Positions 35,724-44,836 of a stretch of DNA of 64,000 bases are shown in pieces. How positions within the stretch are numbered: position 1 is the stretch's first letter; each line of letters opens with the position of its first letter. Source of the stretch: CAYWRZ01 sp964460845 (GTDB lineage: Bacteria; Bacteroidota; Bacteroidia; Flavobacteriales_D; UBA2798). The translations under genes and the position numbers were made by a program. Below the pieces are notes generated by a model that had not been told where the DNA came from, did not search any database, and saw only the letters and a list, made by a program, of their open reading frames with translations. Where the stretch lies: NCBI GenBank assembly GCA_964460845.1, contig CAYWRZ010000016.1:4735-68734 (forward strand), given 5' to 3'.

Positions 35724-36506
35724 TTAATGCTGCGGTTCGTGCCAAAGCTGACTCAGGTGAAAGCGGATGAAAATATTTTCACCGTAATTGCGACGGGTTC
35801 GGATTTGTAGGCTGTAGTGGTGCGTATCGCCCTTCCAGCGCAGTTGAAGCCGGTGGCGGCAAGAGCCGTAACGCGCAGAAGTGGTCGAAATGCTGCTTTT
35901 CGAGTTTCCGTAGCAGGAAGTGGCAATGGCGTGCAGCAGCGCGTATTTTCCGCTGCCTTTGAGCCCCGATACACCGGCTACCACTTCGAAAGCCTGAAGT
36001 CCGTCGAGATTTTCGAGTAGCGGATGCCAATGTCCGTCGGCGGGAATCGGAGCGGTAGTTGCCGGCGCGGTACCGATGCGTCCTTCCATCGCGGCGACCC
36101 CTTTCACTTCGAGCAGATGCTGCGGAGTGAGGGTGTCGATGCCTATATTGCCGTTGTCGGAAAGGAACAGACTGTCTTTTTTCTGGGGCTCCGAACTTTC
36201 TGTGGTAAGCGAATATCGGCTGAATTTTAACCCGGGATTTTTGGGGTCATTAAAAGCCATAATCCATTCGGGGGCTTCCATTTTTTTGAGCGCTTCAATA
36301 TCTTTAAAAAAAGACAGCAGCGTAGTAGGTATATTGTTTTGCCCGTCCGATTCCGGAGCGAGCATTAGTCCTTTTTCGGGCATTTTCATAAAACCGTCGT
36401 CGGCCTTATTGATGAATGAGTCGATAAGGTCAGTGAAATTTCCGCTGGTGGGGCGGTTGCCGGAGCTGAAAAACTTTTTTAACGTATCACGATTCTGTAG
36501 CGGCAT
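35724..36506 (-). CDS. Fibre-like CIS accessory protein
   Basis: A 260-aa protein. The N-terminus NRDTLKKFFSSGNRPTSGNF, continuing into LIDSFINKADDGF, is a motif also found at the start of other Bacteroidota tail-associated proteins. The centre contains GNIGIDTLTPQHLLEVKG, the repeat style of phage tail-fibre and intramolecular-chaperone proteins. The C-terminal 110 residues form a His/Arg-rich beta domain with no recognised family. Its place between the two baseplate genes suggests a baseplate-attached fibre or plug that may contribute to target recognition; the function is inferred. Confidence 0.55.
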   Translation of the reverse strand: MPLQNRDTLKKFFSSGNRPTSGNFTDLIDSFINKADDGFMKMPEKGLMLAPESDGQNNIPTTLLSFFKDIEALKKMEAPEWIMAFNDPKNPGLKFSRYSLTTESSEPQKKDSLFLSDNGNIGIDTLTPQHLLEVKGVAAMEGRIGTAPATTAPIPADGHWHPLLENLDGLQAFEVVAGVSGLKGSGKYALLHAIATSCYGNSKSSISTTSARYGSCRHRLQLRWKGDTHHYSLQIRTRRNYGENIFIRFHLSQLWHEPQH

Positions 36507-36518
36507 ATCCTTTCGGTT

Positions 36519-39500
36519 TCAAAGGGGATTAATAATAAAGTATTCTTCTTCGGTGCGACCTGCCGATAGCGGAGAAAGCTTTGCCGACAGCAGGGTTTTG
36601 GGCGATTCAGGTTCGGTAAGCACAAAGTCTTCACCTATCTGCAACAGGTCTATGCCGGTTACTTGCGGGGCTTCGTGCTTTTCTTCGGTGATAGCCCGGA
36701 TAAGATGTTGCGAAGCCGTGCTTAGCACAGTCCATGGGGTGCTGCCTTCGATAAGGTCTGCGTCCTGACGCGGAATGGCCGAATCTTTCAGGTCGTAATG
36801 GTGATCATTACAGATGAGCTGCAGTACGGAAAATCCGGTTACATAATCGACGTAAGGGCGTTTTTCGATAAAATTGAGAATGGCAGAGCGACTTATAGAG
36901 CCGCCTATTTGTTGTCCTTTTCCGGGTGTTTCGAGCCAGGGGGATAAAAACACACAAATTTCTGTATTGAGCTGCTGTACAAAAAAAATAGGACTTTTAC
37001 CGGGTCTGAATTTTACGCTGCATACGATTTTAAGGCGATCGTACGTCGGATTCCGCACTTCTACATTTACAAAAGGAGAGGTATAGCCCGCGATATATTT
37101 TTTAATTTCTTCGAGCGTGCGGTAACTTACTTTAGGCTCTTTGATGTTAGCCTGTGCAGCGGTTTCGGGAGTGGGAATTACGACCAGCATCACATTGGTT
37201 TTTTCTTCACTTTCGTTTTTCAGATCGCTTATGGGCAGGCAGCAGACCTTATATACCGAAGGAAAGGTTTGTAGTACCAAACGTTCATAATCCCAGCAGG
37301 AGACCGCTCTTTTTTTATGGCGAAGCCTTTCGCTCATACGGGTGTAAAATGCGGTGCGGTCTTCGGCCGGTTTTCCTCCGAAAGAGACAAAAGGTTGTGT
37401 AATGGCTTTAATTTGCGGAATCGGTTGCGAAAGGCTTTTAATCGATTCGGGAGCGAGCAGCGTAATGGAGTTGTTACCCGGAGTGAGTATTTTCGATGCT
37501 TTTAGAGCCTGTGTGCCGATAGCGAGTACCCGGCTTAATACGGCTGTATCGGAAGTGGCTTCGACCCTTATCCAGTAAATTCCCGAGGGCATTACCGTAT
37601 GTTCGGAAGAAATGTCGGAAGGTACCGTAAAGCGGATAATTCCGGGGCGGATCAGTCCCAGCGTATCATCTACCGGCTCGCTACCGGCCTCAAATTCTTT
37701 CCATTCCTGCTTCGATAGGTAGGTCCACCGTAGTGCCGGAAGCTCGGGCTGTGTTTTGATACCGGCATTTGGAATAAGCTGAAAGAGCAAGTTCAGGCTA
37801 CCGGGTACCGGAAGCTGTTCGAGTCCGATAAACAGATAACGTTTGCTGGCGTAAAGGGGAAAGAGAAATTTAAGCGAGCCCATTTCGCGCAGGTATTCTT
37901 TTTTCGCCTTTTCGAATGCGTCTTCCAAAGAGGACGGATAAGGATCTGTTTTTTCATCGATAGGCGGAAGGTCTTTTTCAGTACGGTCGGGAAACGCTTC
38001 GTATTCGCTGAAAGGAGTGAGGTGAAAAAACTGAATTTGCGGAGAAATAAGCGTATTGTGGATTGAAAAATCGACTCTCGCTTCGGCCGAATAGTTCATC
38101 GAAAGGGATTCGAGTACCGGTATATAAGGTTTTTGGGGCAGCTTTTTTTCTTCTTTTTTATTTCTCGCGTTTTCGAGCATTATTTGTGAGAGCGCTTCCG
38201 CATACAAGTCCTGTCCGAAACCGTAGGGCGGCTCCGTAAGCGTCAGCTTTAAAAAGCCCTGAAGTGAACCGGAGGCCGGTTCCATCGGCATTTCCGTATC
38301 CGAATAGGGCCTGAACTGCAGCATATCGAGATCGATCGGATCGAGCGGGGTAAAGGGAAGAAGAGCGCCTTCGGGGTCGGTTTTTTCGGCGGGAACAAAC
38401 AACGCGAAGGACTGCTGTGCGGCAGCGTTAGGCATCCATTTTCCAGCCCTGAAAATAGAAGCGTTTACCCGAAAAATAGCGTTGCCAAAGGGCTGCCCGT
38501 AATGGGTGTAGTAGCTGGCAAACCCTTCTGGCGGAAGTCCGAACCAGTTCAGATTGACCGACAGCGAAGTAAGATCTTTGCGTACGGCTTCGGGGTACCC
38601 GATAGCGAGGTAGCTGCCTTTTTGCGGAATAGGACCGAAGGGTTCGAAAGGTTTGTCTGCATTGACCGGTCCGTTTTGGTTATACAGCAATAGTTTTCGG
38701 ATTCCGGATACCTCTACCCGGATATCGATATGCTTGATAGCAAGATCTTTCAGAAAAGAATAGCTGTAAAAGGGTGTATCGCTGTTGAGGCAAAACTGCA
38801 ATATCGGTTCGTTACGGGTATAGCGCCCTGAATGTATTTCGGGATTGAAATTTACCAGTGGGGCTGCGCTTTCAGGGAGCTGTATTTCCAGATCCATACT
38901 GCCCTCTGTTCCGTTGAATTTCAGAAAATTTATGGTAAGCGGTATCCAGCCGTTTTCGCCGGTGGCAGTGAGTGTGAAAATATGCGGAAGCCTTTGGTAG
39001 AAATCGGTAAATGGCCCGAATTCGGTTTTGATCTGCTCGACCAATTTCATCCAGAAATACAGAATGAACTTTATCTGAATGAAAATACGGCGTTCTCCTT
39101 CACTTAATCGAAGTATTTCGGAGGCCAGCGCAAAGCCGATACGGCCGTCGCCCATGGTACGTTCTTCGGCGCTGTACATACTCTGATCTTCGCCAAAAAC
39201 GGGCCATCCTTCGGGCATTGCTTCGGGTGGCACGGGATCCGAAAGTCCGTCGGGAGAATTGGCCTGTTGCGCGACATAAATACCGGTAATCAGTTTCTTT
39301 TCACCTACGGGATAGATAAGCGGATTGGAAGCCAGGCACAGGGTTTTTAGATTGGCTATGGAGGCCTGATTCAGCAGAATGTCTTCCGTAGTCACGTATT
39401 CTATGGGGTTGCCCAGTGTGTCTTTTCCGGCTGTCAGACGAGTGCCTTCCGGAAGCAGAAATTCGGTAGTGCCTGAACTTAGCTCTACTAAGGCGTGTAT

Positions 39501-40379
39501 ATTATCTCCGAGCGCGGGAGTCTCCTGTTCCCGCAAAATCTGGCGGTAATAAAAATCGAGATGTCTGCCGCTGATGCCGTTCAGCAGTTTCTGCGAATAC
39601 CCGAATAGCTTCAGAAAAGTGATAAACAGCGCCATGTGCGGCGGATGAGGACTATCGTCGTTGAGGTGTTTTTTTATCTCTTCCTGTGCCCGGCTATTGA
39701 GGTAGAGCGCGGTGCGGTTAAAGCTCCACAGGCTTTCGGCGAGCTTTTCCAGCATTGCCGTTGTGCCGGCTTCTTGCTTTTTTTGGGTTAAGGGAGTATA
39801 GTTCCATACTTCGGCATCGAAATTTTTAAAAAGATAAGCGAAAGAATCAGGGAACCATTCTTCAAATTGCCTCAGCGTGTTAATTTCTTCCCGTAGGCTT
39901 TGTGTGATGGCATTTCGGATTTCTTCTCGGAAAGAGGCGTAGGCTTTGTCGGAGGTAGAAAAAATCAGGTACCATGTGTTGATTTTTGCGGCCAGTTCGT
40001 AGGCCATTCGGAATACCTTTTTACCCACTTCGGGCGATACCTGCGTGTGGTCTTCTTCTCCGGATTTTTCGTGTAGCGTTCTTAATGCCTCTATTTCTTT
40101 TTTTAACACACCGATAGCGTCTGAATAGCGCTGCTGATTGAGATTTAAAGGTGTGTGGGCGATTATGCCCAGTACTGCCACAGGATTGTTTTTGAAAAAT
40201 GCCGACCAGTCGCCTTCGATCCGGTTGTCGGTGGTATAGAAATTTACCAGCGTGCTGAAATCTGAAGCGAAAGCCAAAAACCGGTCAATATTGCGATCAT
40301 CTATGCATGCTTTTTCCGGAGAAAAGGAACGAAGCAGGCGGTTCTGACGACTTATTCCGTGGTGCTGGTTTTTTTTCAT
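36519..40379 (-). CDS. Large CIS baseplate J-like protein (Afp11-like)
   Basis: A 1286-aa protein, longer than the roughly 900 or fewer residues common for Afp11-type proteins. The C-terminal third carries the baseplate-J signature (AFYTRMSERLRHKKRAVSCW, YERLVLQTFPSVYKV, NVEVRNPTYDRLKIVCSVKF, GGSISRSAILNFI). Residues about 300-1000 form a large beta-rich insertion. In the Algoriphagus CIS, extensions of the baseplate form a cage around the spike; this long protein could do the same, which is inference. It is transcribed directly after gp25 with a three-base gap. Confidence 0.82.
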   Translation of the reverse strand: MKKNQHHGISRQNRLLRSFSPEKACIDDRNIDRFLAFASDFSTLVNFYTTDNRIEGDWSAFFKNNPVAVLGIIAHTPLNLNQQRYSDAIGVLKKEIEALRTLHEKSGEEDHTQVSPEVGKKVFRMAYELAAKINTWYLIFSTSDKAYASFREEIRNAITQSLREEINTLRQFEEWFPDSFAYLFKNFDAEVWNYTPLTQKKQEAGTTAMLEKLAESLWSFNRTALYLNSRAQEEIKKHLNDDSPHPPHMALFITFLKLFGYSQKLLNGISGRHLDFYYRQILREQETPALGDNIHALVELSSGTTEFLLPEGTRLTAGKDTLGNPIEYVTTEDILLNQASIANLKTLCLASNPLIYPVGEKKLITGIYVAQQANSPDGLSDPVPPEAMPEGWPVFGEDQSMYSAEERTMGDGRIGFALASEILRLSEGERRIFIQIKFILYFWMKLVEQIKTEFGPFTDFYQRLPHIFTLTATGENGWIPLTINFLKFNGTEGSMDLEIQLPESAAPLVNFNPEIHSGRYTRNEPILQFCLNSDTPFYSYSFLKDLAIKHIDIRVEVSGIRKLLLYNQNGPVNADKPFEPFGPIPQKGSYLAIGYPEAVRKDLTSLSVNLNWFGLPPEGFASYYTHYGQPFGNAIFRVNASIFRAGKWMPNAAAQQSFALFVPAEKTDPEGALLPFTPLDPIDLDMLQFRPYSDTEMPMEPASGSLQGFLKLTLTEPPYGFGQDLYAEALSQIMLENARNKKEEKKLPQKPYIPVLESLSMNYSAEARVDFSIHNTLISPQIQFFHLTPFSEYEAFPDRTEKDLPPIDEKTDPYPSSLEDAFEKAKKEYLREMGSLKFLFPLYASKRYLFIGLEQLPVPGSLNLLFQLIPNAGIKTQPELPALRWTYLSKQEWKEFEAGSEPVDDTLGLIRPGIIRFTVPSDISSEHTVMPSGIYWIRVEATSDTAVLSRVLAIGTQALKASKILTPGNNSITLLAPESIKSLSQPIPQIKAITQPFVSFGGKPAEDRTAFYTRMSERLRHKKRAVSCWDYERLVLQTFPSVYKVCCLPISDLKNESEEKTNVMLVVIPTPETAAQANIKEPKVSYRTLEEIKKYIAGYTSPFVNVEVRNPTYDRLKIVCSVKFRPGKSPIFFVQQLNTEICVFLSPWLETPGKGQQIGGSISRSAILNFIEKRPYVDYVTGFSVLQLICNDHHYDLKDSAIPRQDADLIEGSTPWTVLSTASQHLIRAITEEKHEAPQVTGIDLLQIGEDFVLTEPESPKTLLSAKLSPLSAGRTEEEYFIINPL

Positions 40380-40382
40380 GGC

Positions 40383-40820
40383 TTATTCACTGTACTCTGC
40401 CGCCACCAGGTTTCCTTCCGAATGGTAAAAAGGATATACGATGTTATGTCGGCTATTGGTTGCCCGTACGGTATAATCGAGCATGATGAACAAGACGCCT
40501 TCCTGAAGGTTGTCGGTATCGATGTCGATTTGGTTGACGATAATTCGGGGTTCGAAATGCAGAATGGCGTTTGAAATGATATCCCGCAACTGGAACATCA
40601 GTGAAGTGTCGATCTGCTCAAACAAAAATTTACGAAGGTTACAACCGTAACGCGGTACCATAATTCTTTCGCCGGGAAAGGTCGAAAAAAGAATTTGCAG
40701 ACTTTGGGCTATATCGGCCTCGTCGCTGATCATGATTACGCTTGCCTGGCTTTTGTCGAAGGTGGGTGGGAAACTCCATCCCGTACCCAAAAAAGAAGGA
40801 TGTGCATTGCGTTCGTCCAT
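40383..40820 (-). CDS. CIS baseplate gp25-like protein (Afp9-like)
   Basis: A 145-aa protein of the T4 gp25/GPW family. The start is set at the ATG at 40820 (MDERNAHPSFLGTGWSFPP), three bases beyond the PAAR stop codon; the longer frame would overlap the PAAR gene. The EPR-type core is visible in GERIMVPRYGCNLRKFLFE and FEPRIIVNQIDID. gp25 forms the baseplate wedge core that starts sheath polymerisation. Confidence 0.9.
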   Translation of the reverse strand: MDERNAHPSFLGTGWSFPPTFDKSQASVIMISDEADIAQSLQILFSTFPGERIMVPRYGCNLRKFLFEQIDTSLMFQLRDIISNAILHFEPRIIVNQIDIDTDNLQEGVLFIMLDYTVRATNSRHNIVYPFYHSEGNLVAAEYSE

Positions 40821-40822
40821 GA

Positions 40823-41131
40823 TTAGCCTCCTATCATTACCGTGGGACAACCCACTACTATGCTGCCGCCGTGTGCCGTAGAGTCGCCCATACGTGCGGC
40901 GGGCATTTTACCAATCATTACGGTAGATGAACCTTTGATGATGCTGTCGGGTGGCCCTACGCATACTGCCATATCGCCCACTCGGGCAGCGGGTAGCTTG
41001 CCGATAAGTACTGTGGGGCATCCGGGTCCGCTGACCGGTCCTCCGACGTGCGGAATAGGTGCTCCGGGCGGTGGAACGGGCGTTTGCATCGGACATTGAT
41101 GCATATCGGTGAGGCGTGCGGCTGGAGGCAT
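40823..41131 (-). CDS. PAAR-domain spike tip protein (Afp10-like)
   Basis: A 102-aa protein with the glycine/cysteine-rich PAAR fold: PPAARLTDMHQCPM at the start, then repeated GCPTVLIGKLPAARVGD and STVMIGKMPAARMGDSTAHGG units. The conserved His and Cys residues would bind the metal at the tip. It caps the VgrG-like spike encoded immediately upstream. No effector extension is fused to it. Confidence 0.92.
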   Translation of the reverse strand: MPPAARLTDMHQCPMQTPVPPPGAPIPHVGGPVSGPGCPTVLIGKLPAARVGDMAVCVGPPDSIIKGSSTVMIGKMPAARMGDSTAHGGSIVVGCPTVMIGG

Positions 41132-41163
41132 ACTACGGGTTTTAAAAATTAGACTTACGCGTG

Positions 41164-42960
41164 TTAATTGATCATTACCATGGCTCCTTTTACGGTGACT
41201 TGTCCGGTTGCCGAAAGTTCGGCCGAGGCGCTGCCTTTGAGCACCGCCTGCATTTTTGCTTCGCCCTTGATGTTCATGCCCGAAATTTTAGTGTCGGACG
41301 TGGCCGAAAGTGTAAGCGAGCCACCGGCTTTAATACTGATATCGGTTTTTGCTTTCAGGTTAATGGCCGAAGCGCTGTTGAGGGTGATTCCACTCGAATC
41401 CATCGTGATTTTATTGCTGTGGCTGTCGCTTAGCGTGAGGGCCTTGTTCTTGTCGTCGAGCGTTACTTTATTATTACCGGGCGTAAGAATTTCGATCACT
41501 TTATTTTCTTCGTCGAATGTGATTTTCAGTTGACTTTTGGTGACGATGGCTTTGGTCGAGTTTTTTTCGTCGGGTGTAAAAGGCGCTTTTTTTGCACTGC
41601 TGTACAGCGAACCCAGTATAACGGGAAAAGAAGGATCCTCATTGAAAAAGCCGAGCACCACTTCATCGCCCGTTTCGGGATAAAAAAACTGTCCGGCATT
41701 GGCGGTCGCGTAGAAATTGGAGAGTCTTGCCCAGATACCGTCGCCCGAAGTAGCGATAAGCGGCACGTTGACCAGCACGCGTAGCTCTCCGTCGGGGTCT
41801 TTTTGGATTTGCTTAACTGTGCCCTGATGCAGTCCGCCGATAGCGGGCAGCAATCCGGAAGCCTGCGGACTTTCGATATTCGCTTTTGTTTCGGTGTACC
41901 ATTCTTCCGACAATCCAAAACCGGCTTCTGTGATCCATTTTCCTTCGCTGATACTATGCGTTACTTCGGAGATATAGGCATTTCCATTAAAGCGAGCGCC
42001 CAGTCCCGACAGCGCTAACAGCTTTCCCGGTACCGCATTTACATTTCCCTGAAACGAGACCGTACCTTTCACCTTCGCCATTTGCGACTTAATAAGTTGC
42101 GCGTTAGACCAGGCTTGCAGGCTATCCTTCTCCAGCGGCACAGGCGATTGCAGGGCGAGTTTGGATAACCCGATAACCTTTGCCAGCGTGGCACTGCTTA
42201 GGTTTCCGGGTGTAGTAAGGTTCGGGTTTTGTGAAGCGGCACTTTGCGTGGTCTGCTTTTTCATATCCCAGGCTGTCGATTCGACCGATGCATATTGTGT
42301 AAGCGCATCCACATCGGCGTTAAAATCGAGCATCGTGTAGCCGTATTGCAGCGAAAGCACGGCAGCCTGAGAAGTATCGGGCTTTTTTACCGTAATCTTG
42401 CCATTGTCGGCAAGCACCACCTGTCCGTTGACATCGGCACGGGCTATCATAAAATCCCAGTCGCTGACGTAATACTGCACCAGCTCTTTATAGGTTACGG
42501 TGGTGGCTTCGACCGTGGCCGAAAGACCGCTATACGTGCCTATCAATGTGCTTATAATATCGCTGTCTTTTACCTTGAGGTAGTACTTGTTTTTTCGCCC
42601 CACAGTCATTTTGATAGCGGTATCGCGACATTCCACTACGAGCACAGAAGCTTTCCCGGGTCTCACGCGAAGTCCTTGGCTGAGGATAATACCGCTGAAG
42701 AGCGTTTGGTTGTCGAAATGGTATCCGGCTTTAATTTCGATTTTATTGCCGGGAATAAAGTCGTTCGAATCGCTGATGGTAAAATCTTCTTCCGAAGCGC
42801 TTCCGTCGATAATTTCGAGCTGTGCCATCGAAATGCGGTTCACTCCTTTTTTAACGGTGATGGATTGTACCTGATAAGAACCGTCTATCTCTTTTCCTTC
42901 CGAGAGGATGGTAAAAGTAATCAGATCGGTTTTTTCATTAACGGGAGCTTTGGCAGCCAT
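41164..42960 (-). CDS. VgrG-like spike protein (Afp8-like)
   Basis: A 598-aa spike protein. An N-terminal gp27-like part (residues 1-360, phage late control D type, with LVVECRDTAIKMT) leads into an OB domain (about 385-470: GTVKQIQKDPDGELRVLV, ARLSNFYATANAGQFFYPETGDEVVLGFF) and a C-terminal beta-helix needle (about 475-598: ILTPGNNKVTLDDKNK, VTVKGAMVMIN). It trimerises to form the central spike on which the PAAR protein sits. No C-terminal effector domain is present. Confidence 0.92.
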   Translation of the reverse strand: MAAKAPVNEKTDLITFTILSEGKEIDGSYQVQSITVKKGVNRISMAQLEIIDGSASEEDFTISDSNDFIPGNKIEIKAGYHFDNQTLFSGIILSQGLRVRPGKASVLVVECRDTAIKMTVGRKNKYYLKVKDSDIISTLIGTYSGLSATVEATTVTYKELVQYYVSDWDFMIARADVNGQVVLADNGKITVKKPDTSQAAVLSLQYGYTMLDFNADVDALTQYASVESTAWDMKKQTTQSAASQNPNLTTPGNLSSATLAKVIGLSKLALQSPVPLEKDSLQAWSNAQLIKSQMAKVKGTVSFQGNVNAVPGKLLALSGLGARFNGNAYISEVTHSISEGKWITEAGFGLSEEWYTETKANIESPQASGLLPAIGGLHQGTVKQIQKDPDGELRVLVNVPLIATSGDGIWARLSNFYATANAGQFFYPETGDEVVLGFFNEDPSFPVILGSLYSSAKKAPFTPDEKNSTKAIVTKSQLKITFDEENKVIEILTPGNNKVTLDDKNKALTLSDSHSNKITMDSSGITLNSASAINLKAKTDISIKAGGSLTLSATSDTKISGMNIKGEAKMQAVLKGSASAELSATGQVTVKGAMVMIN

Positions 42961-42966
42961 ACGAAT

Positions 42967-43644
42967 TTATTTTTCGAGCGGGGGAAAAAAAAGTTGATCG
43001 CCGGGTTGGAGTTTTCTGAAACCGTTCATCCCGTTGGCTCTGGCCAGATCGAGGTAGTAGGCACTGTCGCCGTAAAAGCGGTAGCTCAGCAGTGGAAGCG
43101 TGTCGCCTGCCTGTACCGTGATGCGGTGGGTGAGGTCGGGCGATTTATTATCGCTGCTCAGTTCGAGCGTTTTGGCATCGAGGTAGCCTTCAAAATCGAC
43201 ATTGGCTTTGGCGCGCAGCGGGGTGCCGTCGGGTTTAAAGAGGTTGAACTGGATTTGCAGGGATACGAGCTGTGCTTTAAAAACCAGTGAGCCCCATGAT
43301 AATTTTACATAATTAGGACGGTGAATATCGCCGTTGTAGGTGTAAACCGTTTTTTTGAAGCGATTCAGCTCCTGGTGCAAATCCGAAGGGCTTCCGGGTA
43401 TTACGCCTGTGGTGTCGAACAGCAGTTCGAAACTTAATTTTTCAGGTAAAATTTTGTCAAACTGTGCGCTGGCTCCTGCCGTACCGATTCCTTGTGCCTT
43501 GTTGTAAGACACCGAATGGTTATGCGAATATTTTTCGGGATTGACCTTCACCGAATACGCTTCTCCCGCACTTTCCGTATAGGCCGGATCTTTGTAGGGA
43601 AGAATGGTAAGCTTTTCCAGTTTTCCCGAAGGGGTGGGGGCCAT
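42967..43644 (-). CDS. LysM-domain tail adaptor (Afp7-like)
   Basis: A 225-aa protein. The N-terminal part (about 1-160) has the gp53-like pattern YSVKVNPEKYSHNHSVSY. The C-terminal LysM (about 170-220) reads THRITVQAGDTLPLLSYRFY and LQPGDQLFFPPL. Afp7 homologues bridge the inner tube and the spike/baseplate; the LysM is used as a structural module rather than for peptidoglycan binding. It sits six bases upstream of the VgrG-like gene. Confidence 0.88.
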   Translation of the reverse strand: MAPTPSGKLEKLTILPYKDPAYTESAGEAYSVKVNPEKYSHNHSVSYNKAQGIGTAGASAQFDKILPEKLSFELLFDTTGVIPGSPSDLHQELNRFKKTVYTYNGDIHRPNYVKLSWGSLVFKAQLVSLQIQFNLFKPDGTPLRAKANVDFEGYLDAKTLELSSDNKSPDLTHRITVQAGDTLPLLSYRFYGDSAYYLDLARANGMNGFRKLQPGDQLFFPPLEK

Positions 43645-43646
43645 AT

Positions 43647-43817
43647 TCAGCGGGATTTGGAACGGTTCAACATTTCTTTCATTTTATCGAGGCATTCGGC
43701 TAACAGCTCTTTTCGCAGATCGGAAACCTGTTCGGGCGACAAAGCGCTTTCCCCCGATTTTCGCTCCCGATCAGATACCGTAGTGCGAATGATGAGCTCT
43801 CTTATTTCGATAGGCAT
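43647..43817 (-). CDS. DUF5908 microprotein in the CIS operon
   Basis: A 56-aa protein. The ATG at 43817 gives MPIEIRELIIRTTVSDRE, the typical start of DUF5908 proteins found in Bacteroidota CIS clusters; a longer frame to 43907 adds a basic sequence without family character. The rest is a charged helix (SEPQ-like VSDLRKELLAECLDKMKEML). The role is unknown; it may be a small tube or baseplate component or an assembly factor. Confidence 0.75.
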   Translation of the reverse strand: MPIEIRELIIRTTVSDRERKSGESALSPEQVSDLRKELLAECLDKMKEMLNRSKSR

Positions 43818-43875
43818 ACAGACAGTTTTGAAAAAGTGATGCCGCCGCTGTTTTTTCTTTTTGGGAAGAAAAGCC

Positions 43876-44325
43876 TTAGCGGGTTCGCGTAAAATACTGA
43901 TAGGCAAATTCGATAGTTTCGATGGCCAATACGCTTTCCTGCGATTTAAAATCCGAAAAATTCCATTTTACCGGCCAGGCATTGATGAAATCCCAAATCA
44001 TCATTGGGTCGCTATTGGGATTAAGCATGGTCAGTGTGATGGTTTTGGGTTGTATCGTTGCCGAAAAGCCCGATTCGAAGGTCTCTTTGCACCAGGTGTA
44101 CAATTGTGAACCGGAAGGTACCGCGCCTCTTTTCAGTACAAGATTCTGAAACTTCGGTACAGAGGGAAGCCGGTGCTTAAACCGGTTTTCCCCTCCTTCC
44201 GAAAATTCTTCCACGCCCATTTCGACCGAAAGTCCCGAAGCTTCCTGAAAAGCAGCGTCGTTGGCGACGGTGATTCCGGTAAATCCGAGCTTAAAGTAAA
44301 ATCCAGCCGGTGGATAATAGATCAT
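43876..44325 (-). CDS. CIS inner-tube protein (Afp5-like)
   Basis: A 149-aa protein of the gp19/Hcp-like tube family. Typical segments are FYFKLGFTGI, AAFQEASGLSVEMGVEEF, KFQNLVLKRGAV and WDFINAWPVKWNFSDFKSQ. It differs from the neighbouring tube protein in length and loops, so it is probably the special ring at the baseplate end (Afp5 role), which is inferred from order. Confidence 0.88.
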   Translation of the reverse strand: MIYYPPAGFYFKLGFTGITVANDAAFQEASGLSVEMGVEEFSEGGENRFKHRLPSVPKFQNLVLKRGAVPSGSQLYTWCKETFESGFSATIQPKTITLTMLNPNSDPMMIWDFINAWPVKWNFSDFKSQESVLAIETIEFAYQYFTRTR

Positions 44326-44327
44326 GA

Positions 44328-44786
44328 TTAGCTTCCGGGATTGGCGATGACCAGCCCTTCGTGCGCGATCTCTATCGTTTCGACAGCTACCTCATTGCCA
44401 TCCGATTTCAGATCGGTACCCTGTATTTTGCAGGGCCAGGCATTGTTGAGGGTCCACATCATGGTCACTTTACCGGTTTCGTCGAGCAGCTTGATGGTGA
44501 CGGTAATGCGCTTGATGGTATTCATCTTGATCTGGTTATACCAGGTCCAGAAGGTGTTGTCGTTGACAAACGTGCCTTTTTTCATGGTCACGTTGCCGAA
44601 TTTGGCGATACCGGGCATTTTAAGCGTAGAAAACGTTTTGCTGTTGCTGTGCCGGTATTCGATTATTTGGGTTTCGGTTTCGAGTCCGCTTACTTCCTGA
44701 AAAGCGATGTTTTTCTGATCGCCCCAGTCCACGCTGAAATAAAATTTGGGTAAGGGCCAGTTGCTGTCTTGGGCTTCTCCTGCCAT
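44328..44786 (-). CDS. CIS main inner-tube protein (Afp1-like)
   Basis: A 152-aa tube protein directly downstream of the sheath gene. Motifs: FYFSVDWGDQKNIAFQEVSG, MPGIAKFGNVTMKKGTF, WTLNNAWPCKIQGTDLKSDG, VAVETIEIAHEGL. Stacked rings of this protein should form the tube pushed out on contraction. It is separated by two bases from the second tube gene. Confidence 0.9.
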   Translation of the reverse strand: MAGEAQDSNWPLPKFYFSVDWGDQKNIAFQEVSGLETETQIIEYRHSNSKTFSTLKMPGIAKFGNVTMKKGTFVNDNTFWTWYNQIKMNTIKRITVTIKLLDETGKVTMMWTLNNAWPCKIQGTDLKSDGNEVAVETIEIAHEGLVIANPGS

Positions 44787-44836
44787 GGTGCGCTAATTTT
44801 GAGTGAATAAATAAAGATTAAAGGGGAACTAAAAAA

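Noticed and set aside
42244..43290. Long plus-strand frame of 348 aa
   Set aside because: It lies antisense to the spike and LysM genes, which have clear family matches.
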